The notes under the pieces are model-generated. The model had not been told where the DNA came from and ran no database searches. It saw nothing but the letters and a program-made list of their open reading frames with translations. A DNA stretch of 64,000 nt, taken from Deltaproteobacteria bacterium. GTDB lineage: Bacteria; Myxococcota_A; Polyangia; Polyangiales; Ga0077539. The translations under genes and the position numbers were made by a program. Location: assembly GCA_016218725.1 (NCBI GenBank), contig JACRDB010000004.1:1-64000 (forward strand), given 5' to 3'. Positions 1 through 8,301 of this stretch are shown here, in pieces. Every line of letters starts with the position of its first letter. The stretch's first letter is position 1.

Positions 1-92
1 ACGCTCCCTCCATCGCCACACGCCGACAGGGTGGTGATCACAAGCGTGACCAGTCCAAGCCGCAGAGCCCGCGCGATCCCCTTGGTTGCCAT
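1..92 (-). CDS. Lipoprotein, N-terminal part only (cut by window edge)
   Basis: An ATG at 92-90 opens a reading frame that runs off the left edge. The 30 visible residues form a classic lipoprotein signal: a short basic N-terminus, a hydrophobic core, and a lipobox ending LSAC-G at about residues 22-26, so the mature protein should be a Cys-anchored envelope lipoprotein. A good ribosome-binding site (AAAGGAG, complement of about 102-108) precedes the ATG. The gene reads away from the window and lies downstream of the OmpA gene on the same strand with a gap of about 170 bases. Nothing can be said about its function because the mature domain is outside the window. Confidence 0.75.
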   Translation of the reverse strand, partial: MATKGIARALRLGLVTLVITTLSACGDGGS

Positions 93-259
93 CTCCGGTG
101 ACTCCTTTGGAGCTGCTACGACGCCGGCGCGGTGGGAACTTTCCCGGTAGAGCCCCGAAGGCTCCGGCACCGTGGTCGTCCCTCCCGCGCCGACGATCAT
201 CCGCCGAGACTATCCGCAGACCTACGACCCCGGCAACCGCTCGGAGGTCGAAACAACCG

Positions 260-1735
260 TTAGTGGTGTCGACGCCGGTGGTGTCTCCCAGGGTTGCCGT
301 CCCCCGCGGGGGGTACCACCGACGCGCCGAAGGTCGCGCCGTCCACGATGATGAAGTCCACCCGGCGGTTCTGCGCCAGGGCCTCCTCGGTGCGCCCCTC
401 GACGAGCGGGCGCGAGGACCCGAAGCCCTCGGAGACCATCCTCCGGCGGTTGATCCCGTGGCGACGGAGGTAGTCCACCACCGCGCGGGCGCGGTCCCGC
501 GACAGGGGCATGTTGTGATCGACGCCGCCCTGCTCGTCGGTGTGGCCCTCCACCCGGATGCGCCGCAGCTCCGGGTGCTCCCGCAGCACCGTCACCACCT
601 GGTCCAGGATCGGGAACGACTCCGCCGCGATCTCCGCGCGGTCGAACGCGAAGTGCACCCGCTGGTTGATGGTGATGCGGTTCTCCACCACCGTCGCCCG
701 AGGGGGCGCCTCGTCCGGGCAGCCGTCCTCGTCCTCGTGCTGGTTGCGGGTCTCGGCCTGGAGCGGGCAGCGGTCGGCCCCGTCGAGGATCCCGTCCTGG
801 TCGTTGTCCGGGTCCGGGCAGCCGTCGGTGTCCTCGAAGCTGTCCAGGTCCTCGGGCTGGTCAGGGCACCGGTCCACGTTGTCGTAGATCGTGTCCCGGT
901 CGCGGTCCCCGAGGGGGCAGCCCCTGCGCGCCGGGTCCGGGTGGTCCCCCATGGGCTCGTCAGGGCACACGTCCTCCGGGTCGAGAACACCATCGCGGTC
1001 GCGGTCCCCGAGGGGACAGCCTGGCCTCGCGGGGTCCGGGTGGTCCCCCATGGGTACCAGCGGGCAGACATCGTTCGGGTCGATGAGCCCGTCGCGGTCC
1101 GTGTCCCTCGGGGGCTCCGGGGCCTCGTCGGGGCGGGCCCGGAGCCCCAGGGTGAGCCCCACGCTCAGGAAATTCGCCGGTCCCGTGGGGCTCAGCGCGT
1201 TGCCTGGCTCAAAGGGCGCCTCCCCCTCGCCCGCAAAGATCTGCCCGTAGCGCACCACAAGGCCCACCTCGAGGAGGCCCCCAAGGGGCACCAGGTACCC
1301 CGCCCCCACCCCGAGGTAGAAGCGCCCCTTCTGGACCTCGCCGCTGCCGGTGATCCCAAGGCCCGCCTCGGCCTGGAAGAGCACCCTGCCGGCCGAGCGC
1401 GACAGCCACGGGGCGAGCGTCAGCCCCCCACCCACCTGCGTGGCCACCCCGGGCCCCAGGTCGTCCACGCGGCTCTCCCACCGTCGCGTGTCCGCCAGGA
1501 GATGGATCCCGAAGGGCCCCGCCAGGCGCAGCCCCGGGCGCACGGACCCATGGAACCCCAGGCCGTACTCCGTGGACTGCGGCTCCAGCAGCATCCAGCT
1601 CACGCCGCCCTCCACGTGGAGCGACAACCTCTCGGCGAACTGCGCGTGGGCCGCCCCCGGCGCCAGGAGCGCCGCCCCGAGCCCCAGCGCAGCCCCCAGA
1701 CGCGCAGCCCTACGATGCCTTCCGTGTGCCTTCAT
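260..1735 (-). CDS. OmpA-family outer membrane protein with thrombospondin type-3 repeats
   Basis: The 491-residue protein starts at the ATG before a signal peptide (MKAHGRHRR, then a hydrophobic stretch ending GAAHA). An AGGAGGG sequence lies upstream of that ATG, so I reject the longer upstream starts. The domain order is signal peptide, a roughly 180-residue beta-rich barrel-like region, four to five Asp-rich TSP3 calcium repeats (DxDxDGxxDxxDxCP, about residues 210-345), then an OmpA C-terminal peptidoglycan-binding domain (about 350-465). The last part carries the usual FAFDRAEI, GHTDEQGG and LSRDRARAV motifs. It ends in a His/Arg-rich tail. The family tethers the outer membrane to peptidoglycan, and the TSP3 linker is typical of myxobacterial OmpA proteins. 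It could act as the Pal-like anchor missing from the Tol cluster at 54-59 kb, but that is inference. Confidence 0.9.
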   Translation of the reverse strand: MKAHGRHRRAARLGAALGLGAALLAPGAAHAQFAERLSLHVEGGVSWMLLEPQSTEYGLGFHGSVRPGLRLAGPFGIHLLADTRRWESRVDDLGPGVATQVGGGLTLAPWLSRSAGRVLFQAEAGLGITGSGEVQKGRFYLGVGAGYLVPLGGLLEVGLVVRYGQIFAGEGEAPFEPGNALSPTGPANFLSVGLTLGLRARPDEAPEPPRDTDRDGLIDPNDVCPLVPMGDHPDPARPGCPLGDRDRDGVLDPEDVCPDEPMGDHPDPARRGCPLGDRDRDTIYDNVDRCPDQPEDLDSFEDTDGCPDPDNDQDGILDGADRCPLQAETRNQHEDEDGCPDEAPPRATVVENRITINQRVHFAFDRAEIAAESFPILDQVVTVLREHPELRRIRVEGHTDEQGGVDHNMPLSRDRARAVVDYLRRHGINRRRMVSEGFGSSRPLVEGRTEEALAQNRRVDFIIVDGATFGASVVPPAGDGNPGRHHRRRHH

Positions 1736-1886
1736 GGCAGCAGTATCCACCCTCCTACACCCCCGCGCGCAAGGTTCCCGCCACGGCGCCCCGAAGAAGG
1801 TCCACAACATCTTGAAATTACACGCTTTTTTGCCATTCATCGCCCGTCGCCTTGACGCGGGGGTGGGCACCGGTTCCACTCCGGCG

Positions 1887-2789
1887 ATGGCATCTCACCT
1901 GTCACCCGCGGACCTCTCTCCCGTGGAGCTTGGGCGCATCATGGACACCGCCCTGGCCGAGGACCTGGCCTCCGGGGACGTGACCACCCGGGCGGTGGTG
2001 CCTCCGGACGCCGTCGCCCACGGGGACTTCAGCGCGAGGGAGCCCCTGGTCCTCGCGGGCCTCGGGGTGGCCCGGGCGGTGTTCGCCAGGGTGGACCCCA
2101 CGGTGGCGTTCGAGTGCCTCGCCCAGGACGGCCAGCGGGTGCCCGCGGGCGCCGTGGTGGCGCGGGTGCGGGGCGGCGCCCACGGGGTGCTCACCGCGGA
2201 GCGCGTGGCGCTCAACCTCCTGCAGCGCATGTGCGGCACGGCCACCCGCACCCGGGACTTCGTAGATCAGGTCCCCGCGGGCTCGCGCCTGCGGATCACG
2301 GACACCCGCAAGACCACCCCGGGGCTCCGGGCCCTGGAGCGCTACGCCGTGCGCATGGGAGGCGGGATCAACCACCGCAACGACCTCGGGGCCGGCGTGC
2401 TGATCAAGGACAACCACATCATCGTGTGCGGGGGCGTCCGCGCGGCCATCGAGAGGGCCAGGAAGAGCGCCCCCCACACGCTCCGGGTGGAGTGCGAGGT
2501 GCAGTCCCTGGCCCAGCTCGACGAGGCCCTGGACGCCGGGGCCGACGTGATCATGCTGGACAACTTCGACGACGACGGCTCCCGCGAGGCCCTCCGTCGC
2601 ATTGACGCCAGGACGCCACGGCCGCTGGTGGAGGCCTCCGGGGGGATCACCATGGCCCGCCTCCCGGTGCTCGCGGCGCTCGGCGTGGATGTGATCTCCG
2701 TGGGGTCCCTGACCCACGGGGCGCGCGCCATGGACCTCGGGCTGGACCTCAAGCTCACGGGCTCATGGGCGACCTCGACGGCTTCCTGA
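1887..2789 (+). CDS. nadC: Nicotinate-nucleotide pyrophosphorylase (carboxylating)
   Basis: This 300-residue protein has the usual quinolinate phosphoribosyltransferase length. The diagnostic motifs are present in order: DTRKTTPGLRALERYAV, GGGINHRNDL, LIKDNHI, an ECEVQSL segment, DVIMLDNF and EASGGI near the C-terminus. The enzyme converts quinolinate and PRPP to nicotinate mononucleotide in de novo NAD synthesis in the cytosol. I chose the ATG at 1887 because the family N-terminus begins just after it (LGRIMDTALAEDL); the frame is open far upstream only because of the high GC. The 3' end overlaps birA by 25 bases, so the two genes form a cofactor-synthesis operon. It is divergent from the OmpA gene. 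Confidence 0.97.
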   Translation: MASHLSPADLSPVELGRIMDTALAEDLASGDVTTRAVVPPDAVAHGDFSAREPLVLAGLGVARAVFARVDPTVAFECLAQDGQRVPAGAVVARVRGGAHGVLTAERVALNLLQRMCGTATRTRDFVDQVPAGSRLRITDTRKTTPGLRALERYAVRMGGGINHRNDLGAGVLIKDNHIIVCGGVRAAIERARKSAPHTLRVECEVQSLAQLDEALDAGADVIMLDNFDDDGSREALRRIDARTPRPLVEASGGITMARLPVLAALGVDVISVGSLTHGARAMDLGLDLKLTGSWATSTAS

Positions 2790-3532
2790 GCCCCGCCCGG
2801 AGCCTCGGGTCCCCCGCGCGCTTCCTGGACGAGCCGGGCTCCACCAACGACGACGCGAAGCGCTGGGCCTCCGAGGGCGCCCCCCACGGGGCCCTGGTCC
2901 ACGCCGAGCGCCAGACCCGCGGGAGGGGGCGCCTGGGCCGCGCGTGGCGCTCGCCCCCCGGCGAGAACCTCTGCCTCTCGCTGGTGCTCCGCCCGACCCT
3001 CGCGCCCTCCGCGGCGCCCACCGTGGCCCTGGCCGCGGGGCTTGGCCTGGCCGAGGCCGTGGAGCGCTTCCTCCCGGTGGCCGCCACGGTCAAATGGCCC
3101 AACGACGTCCGCGTGGGCGGCCTCAAGGTCGCGGGCGTGCTGGTGGAGGGCGCCCTGCGGGGAGCCTCGCTGGAGTACGTGGTGCTGGGCGTGGGGCTCA
3201 ACGTCCGGGGCGAGGCCCCGCCCCCGGGGCTCGAGGCGTCGGCCACCACGCTGCGCGCCGTTCGCGGGCGAGACCTCTCCCGCGCGGAGGTCCTCGGGGC
3301 GGTGCTCCTGGCGCTGGAGGCGCGGCTCGGGACGCTCTTTACCGAGGGCCTTGAGGCGCTCCTGCCCGCGCTCTCGGCGCGCTGCGACACCCTCGGGAGA
3401 CGGGTGACCGTGGGGGACGAGACGGGCCTGGCGGAGTCCCTGGCGCCGGACGGGGCCCTGGTGCTGCTGCGCGACGATGCCTCAAGGGTGGCGGTGTACG
3501 CAGGGGACGTGGTCCCCGCTCAGGGTTCCTGA
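2765..3532 (+). CDS. birA: Biotin--[acetyl-CoA-carboxylase] ligase
   Basis: The protein has 255 residues. The biotin protein ligase catalytic core is clear: a GSTN motif near residue 25, the biotinyl-AMP loop GRGRLGRAW, KWPNDV, and GVGLNV. A small C-terminal SH3-like domain follows. There is no N-terminal winged helix, so this is a monofunctional ligase that attaches biotin to the carboxylase carrier protein and not a repressor of biotin genes as in E. coli BirA. The start lies inside nadC and no Shine-Dalgarno is obvious, which fits translational coupling. The 3' end overlaps the convergent glycosyltransferase gene by 13 bases. Confidence 0.95.
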   Translation: MGDLDGFLSPARSLGSPARFLDEPGSTNDDAKRWASEGAPHGALVHAERQTRGRGRLGRAWRSPPGENLCLSLVLRPTLAPSAAPTVALAAGLGLAEAVERFLPVAATVKWPNDVRVGGLKVAGVLVEGALRGASLEYVVLGVGLNVRGEAPPPGLEASATTLRAVRGRDLSRAEVLGAVLLALEARLGTLFTEGLEALLPALSARCDTLGRRVTVGDETGLAESLAPDGALVLLRDDASRVAVYAGDVVPAQGS

Positions 3533-5259
3533 CGGCGGGGGCGGGCGTACACGCTCACGATGGGCACGCCGTCGTAGGTGAGCACATGCACCGTGGAGGC
3601 CGACTGGTACGCGGTCCAGAGCTGGTAGTCCACCTCGTTCATGTGGAGCTCGTGGTGCACCATGCTGTAGTCCGACGCGGCGGGCTGCCACTCGCCCCTC
3701 AGGTCCTGCCGGAGCCAGCGGTCGCGCTGGAGCATGGTCCAGCTCTCCCAGGCGGTGTCATGGACAAAGACCGCGGCGTTGGGCGGGGCGTTGGCGTTGA
3801 ACCAGGGCACCAGGCTCCCGGTGGTGAAGCCCCAGAACTGGCGGTTCAGTCCCAGCGTGGCCGCCCCGGGCGCGCCCCCCACCAGGGGCACATAGTTGGA
3901 CAGCCCGAAGGGGTGCGAGTGGGCCGTCTGCCACACGGGAGGCAGCACCACCAGGGACCCGAGGGCGGCGGGCACCAGCCACGGGGCGCGCACCCTCGGA
4001 CCCAGGGCCTCGGCGAGCTGGCGGGCGGCCCACAGGAAGCCCGCGCCGGCAAAGACCGCCAGCGGTCCGTAGGCCGGGAACCAGTGCTTGGTCCCGCCGA
4101 AGATGGGCGTCTTTGCCGAGAGCCACGGGCCCGTGGGCACCGCGCAGGCCAGGAGGAGCAGGAGGTCCGTCCCTCGGGGGTCCCTCCCCCGCTCGGCCCA
4201 GGAGAGGGCCCGGCGCACCCACCCGAGGCGCCCCCCGAAGGGGATGAGCGTGAGCACCCACGCGAGGCTCCGCGCCATGGAGGGGGCGCGGCTCACAAGC
4301 CCGAGGACGAACAAGACCAGCGTCACCGTGGGGACGGTGAAGAGCACCATCGCCCAGAGGTAGCCCCTGGGGAACGGCGGGCGGAAGTAGTTCACGCCCA
4401 GGAACTCCATGTTGTAGTACGCGTGGTTCAGGTGGAAGCCCACGTACTCGCTGAGGCGCCCGGGCTGGTGCGTCGGCGTGGAGAAGGTATCAAACCACAT
4501 CCAGGGCCACAGCCCGAAGAAGATCGGAGGCCCGAGGAGCCCCATCCAGACGAGCGCCGTGGGGATGGGGAGGCTCCCCCGCGGGGCGCCCGGGCGCGTG
4601 TCCCTCCCGCGCGTGAGGGCGAAATGGAGCACCACCACCACGGGGAGGAACCACGCGTTGTGCTTGGTCTCCAGCGCCAGGCCCCAGGTGACGCCCGTGG
4701 CCACGCCCCAGAGGGCTCCGCCGTCCAGGGAGCGCCAGTAGCACCACACCACCAGGAGCCACATGGTGAGCACCGGGACATCAAAGCAGTCGAGGTGGGC
4801 GTGGTAGAACACCCGGGGCATGAACCCGAGGAGGAGCGCCGCCAGCACGCCCGCCCCGCGCCCGTAGGCCCGCGCGCCGAAGAGGTACGTGAGGTACAGC
4901 CCCAGGCCCGCCAGGAGCATCCCCGGGAGCCGGAAGCACAGGCTCTCCCGCGCGACCCAGTGCCACTTCTCGTGGAGGAGCAGCCACGAGAGGCCGAAGA
5001 GGCTCTTCATGAGCGCGGGGTGCTCGTGGTTGGCGCCCCAGGCGGCGTCCACCGCGGCGCGCGTCACCGCCGCGTGGCGGTCGTGGTACAGGAGATCAAA
5101 CCACCGGGCGTACTCCGACGAGGCGTGGAAATAGAAGCCCTCGTCCCGGGAGAAGCCCAGGTTGCGCGCGGTGCGCACCAGCACCAGCACGTACCCCAGG
5201 GCGATGGCCAGCCCCGGCAGGTGGTCCCTCCAGCGCAGGGCGCGGGGCTGCTCGCTCAC
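3520..5259 (-). CDS. Glycosyltransferase family 39-type membrane protein
   Basis: This 579-residue polytopic protein has about ten hydrophobic segments. The first loop contains SRDEGFYFHASSEY, matching the acidic DE pair of ArnT/PMT-like (GT-C fold) enzymes that use polyprenyl-phosphate sugars at the outer face of the inner membrane. An NHEHPALMK sequence follows. The C-terminal quarter is soluble. The start is a GTG whose GTGA overlaps the stop of the upstream 341-residue gene, so the two are translationally coupled and probably act together. The acceptor (lipid, protein or glycan) cannot be told from the sequence. The gene ends convergently against birA. Confidence 0.82.
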   Translation of the reverse strand: MSEQPRALRWRDHLPGLAIALGYVLVLVRTARNLGFSRDEGFYFHASSEYARWFDLLYHDRHAAVTRAAVDAAWGANHEHPALMKSLFGLSWLLLHEKWHWVARESLCFRLPGMLLAGLGLYLTYLFGARAYGRGAGVLAALLLGFMPRVFYHAHLDCFDVPVLTMWLLVVWCYWRSLDGGALWGVATGVTWGLALETKHNAWFLPVVVVLHFALTRGRDTRPGAPRGSLPIPTALVWMGLLGPPIFFGLWPWMWFDTFSTPTHQPGRLSEYVGFHLNHAYYNMEFLGVNYFRPPFPRGYLWAMVLFTVPTVTLVLFVLGLVSRAPSMARSLAWVLTLIPFGGRLGWVRRALSWAERGRDPRGTDLLLLLACAVPTGPWLSAKTPIFGGTKHWFPAYGPLAVFAGAGFLWAARQLAEALGPRVRAPWLVPAALGSLVVLPPVWQTAHSHPFGLSNYVPLVGGAPGAATLGLNRQFWGFTTGSLVPWFNANAPPNAAVFVHDTAWESWTMLQRDRWLRQDLRGEWQPAASDYSMVHHELHMNEVDYQLWTAYQSASTVHVLTYDGVPIVSVYARPRRQEP

Positions 5260-6281
5260 CGGGGCACCGCCGTCCGGGCGTCGCCCTCGAAGCAGTAGTG
5301 CCGCATCCCCGCGAAGCTCGCCCGCACCTCGAAGGTCACCGTGTGGGCGGTGCCCGCGTAGGCCCTGGTGTCAAACTCAAAGGCCTTCCACCCCTCGCCG
5401 TCGGTGTGGGTGCTGCGCCCTACCTCCGTGTCGTCCACCTTGACCGTGAGCACCACGGGGCCTCCGTCCGGGCCGGCGAAGCTCTGCCCGTGGTCGTCAC
5501 CCCGCTCGGCCTCGTAGGCGATGCCGTGGTGCCCGTGGAGTATCGTCCCGAGGGGCACCCTCTCGTAACGGGTCACCATGGCCGCGCCCTGCACCGGGTG
5601 CGACCAGATGCACCGCCGCCCGCGGTGCTGGAGGTCTTCAATGTAGGTGACACCCACATAGTTCCAGGTCTCCGTACATCGGAAGCGGTCCGGGGGTGGG
5701 AGCGCACCTTGCGAGAGCCCTCCACCGGCCACAAATTCACCGGTGGTCCAGGTGCAGTTCTCCGTGGCGTCACCCACGCGGGAGACCGAGGCGTCGGGAG
5801 CGCGCAGGTGGTCCACGAAGTCATAATGGACCTCGACCGGGTGGGGGTTGACCAGGGTGCGCACCACGAGCCTCCCCGTGCGGGTGGTGCTCGCCTCGGT
5901 CCAGCCCTGGAAATCCGGGTGCTCCAGCCCGTAGGCGGTGGCCACCAGGGCCCGGCGGTAGCGGGTGGCGTCCGGGCGAGCGGCGTCCTTGAGGGCGATC
6001 ATGTCGCCGAAGTGAAGCCGGGCCAGCGGGTCGGTCCACCACGGGGCGCTGGCCACCAGGTCCCCCGGGCGGCGCTCCCGGGCGAGCACCGTGCGGGCCT
6101 CCTGCCAGTCCCTCGTACGGGGCACGCGCCAGGAGACCACAGCCTGGGCCACGAGCTCCGCGGCGACCACTACGGGCACCAGGACCCAGAGGTGGCGCCA
6201 CCAGGGGCGCTGCCTCACGACGGCCACGCGGGCCCGGGCGTCGGGGTCCGGGGAGCCTCGATCGAGTTCGCTGGGCGTCAC
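5256..6281 (-). CDS. Membrane-anchored protein of unknown function coupled to the GT39 gene
   Basis: The 341-residue protein starts with GTG. A single transmembrane segment near residues 29-50 follows a cytoplasmic N-terminus rich in charged residues, and the remainder should be periplasmic. The soluble part is rich in Trp, His and Cys (for example CTWTTGEF, RFRCTETWNY and GRRCIWSHPV). It looks beta-rich near the C-terminus, where VVLTVKVDD and HTVTFEVRASF resemble a carbohydrate-binding or jelly-roll fold. I do not recognise a family. Its stop overlaps the GT39 start in a GTGA, so it is most simply an accessory or substrate-handling partner of that glycosyltransferase. This role is inferred from context only. 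Confidence 0.75.
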   Translation of the reverse strand: MTPSELDRGSPDPDARARVAVVRQRPWWRHLWVLVPVVVAAELVAQAVVSWRVPRTRDWQEARTVLARERRPGDLVASAPWWTDPLARLHFGDMIALKDAARPDATRYRRALVATAYGLEHPDFQGWTEASTTRTGRLVVRTLVNPHPVEVHYDFVDHLRAPDASVSRVGDATENCTWTTGEFVAGGGLSQGALPPPDRFRCTETWNYVGVTYIEDLQHRGRRCIWSHPVQGAAMVTRYERVPLGTILHGHHGIAYEAERGDDHGQSFAGPDGGPVVLTVKVDDTEVGRSTHTDGEGWKAFEFDTRAYAGTAHTVTFEVRASFAGMRHYCFEGDARTAVPR

Positions 6282-6309
6282 TGCTGGCGGCGCACACTAC
6301 CGCAGCGCA

Positions 6310-6729
6310 CTACGCCGGGGGAAGCGCCTCCCTCGCGCGGAGCGAGGCGGTCATGAAGCCGCTGGCCACCCACCCGAGGAGGAGCCCCGTGCCCATGCGG
6401 CTGGGGTGCCACGGGGCGTGGAGCCCCGAGTCCTGCGCCAGCACCTCCAGCGCGGTCACCAGGAGGGCCCAGAGGAGGAGCGAGCGCCCGTGCGCCAGCC
6501 ACCGTGAGGGCAGCGGGAGGAGCGCCCCCAGGGCCACGCCGAGGTAGAGCCCCGCGCAGCGGCTGCACACCACCATGGGCGCGCCCCGGAGCCAGAGCGA
6601 GCGCTCCGGGCGCTGGTGGCACAGCCCCCGGAAGGCCGCGACCCAGGCCGGGTGACGGAGCGCGAGGAGCCCGAGGACCCAGGGGAGGAGCCCGAGGCCC
6701 AGGAGCAGCGCTCGCAGCGCGCGGCTCAC
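6310..6729 (-). CDS. DUF2085 family membrane protein
   Basis: The 139-residue protein contains the Cys/His signature of DUF2085, GLCHQRPERS followed about 20 residues later by VVCSRCAGLYLG. It has about four hydrophobic segments, and the length is normal for the family. The GTG start overlaps the stop of the upstream Gly/Pro-rich gene (GTGA at 6726-6729), which fixes the start and implies coupling. The family is widespread in bacteria but has no established function; the conserved CHQ...CxRC residues suggest a metal site in the membrane. It sits within a run of small membrane genes on the minus strand. Confidence 0.88.
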   Translation of the reverse strand: MSRALRALLLGLGLLPWVLGLLALRHPAWVAAFRGLCHQRPERSLWLRGAPMVVCSRCAGLYLGVALGALLPLPSRWLAHGRSLLLWALLVTALEVLAQDSGLHAPWHPSRMGTGLLLGWVASGFMTASLRAREALPPA

Positions 6730-7385
6730 CCGAGCTTGCGGTCTTTGTGGAAGAGCTCCATCGCCAGGAAGCCCCCGAGGGCGCCCCAGCCGCCGTAGAT
6801 GAACGGGTAGATGAAGATCCCGAAGACCCCTCCCGCCGCGGACTGGGCCATGGCGCGGCGCAGCTCCGGGGGGACGTGGTTGAACAGCGTGGCCATGAGC
6901 CCCCCGAGGACCACGTTGATGATCAGGCCAAGGACCGCGACCAGGACGCCGCACAGGAGCCCGCTGATGGCGCCGGAGATGGCAGCGTCGCTGGTGGGGA
7001 TGCGCTCCTCGGGGTTCTCCCGGAAATAGAGCGAGAGGCCGAGGAACACCCCGAGGAGGTTCGGCAGGCAGAAGCAGCAGGTGAGGAGGTTCAAGACCGG
7101 GATGGAGGCGACGACCCCACCCACGGCCCCGCCGATGAGGGCGGTCTTGAGGAAACGCATCGGGCCCGCGGGGTTGCCCATGGGTCCTCCGGGTGGAGGG
7201 CCAAAGCCCCCCGGGGGCCCATACCCCGACGGCGGGGGGCCATAGCCGGACGGCGGCGGCGTGAAGCCCCCCGGAGGACCGCCGAAGCCACCCGGCGGAG
7301 GACCACCGAAGCCCCCGGGCGGAGGACCACCGAAGCCACCCGGCGGAGGACCACCCGGAGGACCGAACCCACCACCCTGGCTCAT
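6726..7385 (-). CDS. Gly/Pro-rich leader plus multi-span membrane protein, unknown
   Basis: The protein has 219 residues. Residues 1 to about 78 are a low-complexity leader made of GGFGGPPP- and SGYGPP-like repeats. The rest has three or four transmembrane segments: AVGGVVASIPVLNLLTCC, AISGAISGLLCGVLVAVLGLI and IFIYPFIYGGWGALGGFL. A CCFC cluster sits at the membrane edge. The ATG at 7385 is supported by a GGAGAGGGAG stretch just upstream. The soluble repeat leader should be cytoplasmic. A very similar leader occurs on the unrelated DUF898 protein at 8302-9333, suggesting that the leader is a shared module. I do not recognise the membrane domain. Confidence 0.8.
   Translation of the reverse strand: MSQGGGFGPPGGPPPGGFGGPPPGGFGGPPPGGFGGPPGGFTPPPSGYGPPPSGYGPPGGFGPPPGGPMGNPAGPMRFLKTALIGGAVGGVVASIPVLNLLTCCFCLPNLLGVFLGLSLYFRENPEERIPTSDAAISGAISGLLCGVLVAVLGLIINVVLGGLMATLFNHVPPELRRAMAQSAAGGVFGIFIYPFIYGGWGALGGFLAMELFHKDRKLG
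7190..7370 (-). repeat. Tandem Gly/Pro-coding repeats
   Basis: Short GGA/CCG-rich units of roughly 24 to 30 bases repeat head to tail and encode the PPPGGFGGPP leader of the membrane protein gene that contains them. The units are nearly identical at the DNA level between about 7260 and 7370, so copy number could vary by slippage. Confidence 0.7.
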
Positions 7386-7480
7386 CGCTCGACTCCCTCT
7401 CCGCGCGCGGGCTCTCGTAGTGGCCCTCTCCTGGCGGTGCTTGAGAGATACAACCGCGCTCCACCCGCGGTCAACGGGCG

Positions 7481-7888
7481 CTACACGGGCGGGAGGACGC
7501 CCCCGAGGCGCAGGGCCCAGGTCGCCAGCAACGCCGCGGCGAAGAGCGTGAGCGAGCGCTCCACCACGGGCCTCCAGGCGCGGTGTCCCTCCGGGAGACC
7601 GAGGGCGAGCGCCGTCACCACCGCAAAACCCACGAGGGCCGGGAGCGCGCAGGGGTGCCATCGCAGGCTCTCGCCGACGGCGCCGCGGGCGAGCGCGAGG
7701 GTGGCGCGGGTGAAGCCGCAGCCGGGGCATGGAAGCCCCGTGACGAGCTTGAGGACGCAGGTGGGGAAGGGCAGGAGCGCCAGGGCGCCCGCGATCCCCA
7801 CGACGGGGAGCACGGGCGCGAGGCGCCGCAAGGCGAGGCGCGCGCGGGGCGTCAACGCCGCCCTACCAATCCAGCGGAGGAGGCGCAA
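7481..7888 (-). CDS. DUF2752 family membrane protein
   Basis: The 135-residue protein has the DUF2752 hallmark CPGCGFTRA at about residue 54, preceded by PFPTCVLKLVTGLP, and about three transmembrane helices. The best start is a TTG at 7888 with a GAGG a few bases upstream; no in-frame ATG exists near the expected N-terminus, so the exact start is uncertain. The family is uncharacterised and often stands near other small membrane proteins. Here it lies 95 bases upstream of the Gly/Pro-leader gene on the same strand and probably shares its transcript. Confidence 0.85.
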   Translation of the reverse strand: MRLLRWIGRAALTPRARLALRRLAPVLPVVGIAGALALLPFPTCVLKLVTGLPCPGCGFTRATLALARGAVGESLRWHPCALPALVGFAVVTALALGLPEGHRAWRPVVERSLTLFAAALLATWALRLGGVLPPV

Positions 7889-8121
7889 GGGCCTCGGTCT
7901 TCAGGCCGAGGGTGAAGTGTCCCCTCGGACGTGGACAGAGTATGTCCATGATGGCCTTGCTTCGGGGGTGTGGACGGGGCAGCGTGGGAGTGGGTCCTGG
8001 GACCTGGGCGGATCTTTGAGAAGCGAGTGTAAGGCGTTCGTGGCGCAAGGGCTTCGGCCACCATGCCACGGTAAAACACGCATGGTTCATGGCACGTCCG
8101 CGTCCCCTCGGGGACACCTGG

Positions 8122-8145
8122 ACAGCCTTCGTCTCCGAAGGCTGT
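8122..8145. repeat. Perfect 10-bp inverted repeat (hairpin)
   Basis: ACAGCCTTCG and CGAAGGCTGT are perfect reverse complements separated by the four bases TCTC. There is no T-run on either side, so this is a strong hairpin of unknown role: a rho-independent-like barrier, part of an RNA, or a protein site. Confidence 0.7.
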
Positions 8146-8277
8146 GGGGGACGTGCCTCACGTATCCTGGGCGCGAGGTTCACTCCTCTCCTCCAGGTAG
8201 GTCCGGCGGAACCCCGGCTCGGGTGGCGGCGTGAGCCTCCCTCATGTAGCGCGTGGAGCGGTGACGCTTCCGCGAAG

Positions 8278-8297
8278 CCCCGGCATTGATGCCGGGG
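8278..8297 (-). terminator. GC-rich terminator-like hairpin after the DUF898 gene
   Basis: CCCCGGCA-TTGA-TGCCGGGG forms a perfect 8-bp stem with a 4-base loop. It starts four bases beyond the TGA stop of the minus-strand DUF898 gene, the position expected of a transcription terminator. There is no following T-tract, which is common in very GC-rich genomes. Confidence 0.6.
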
Positions 8298-8301
8298 AGG
8301 T

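Larger units (their letters stand above)
7889..8301. other. Intergenic stretch of 413 bases with hairpins, no convincing gene
   Basis: No reading frame here has a recognisable domain or a ribosome-binding site I would trust. The stretch holds several inverted repeats: CCTCGG/CCGAGG near 7892-7911, GTCCCC/GGGGAC at 8102-8115, a perfect 10-bp stem at 8122-8145, and the terminator-like hairpin at 8278-8297. It probably contains the promoter of the minus-strand DUF2752 gene, and could also hold a small RNA. Confidence 0.5.

Noticed and set aside
8089..8289. Small plus-strand frame of 66 codons in the intergenic region
   Set aside because: It runs through two perfect hairpins, has no ribosome-binding site, and its sequence matches nothing.
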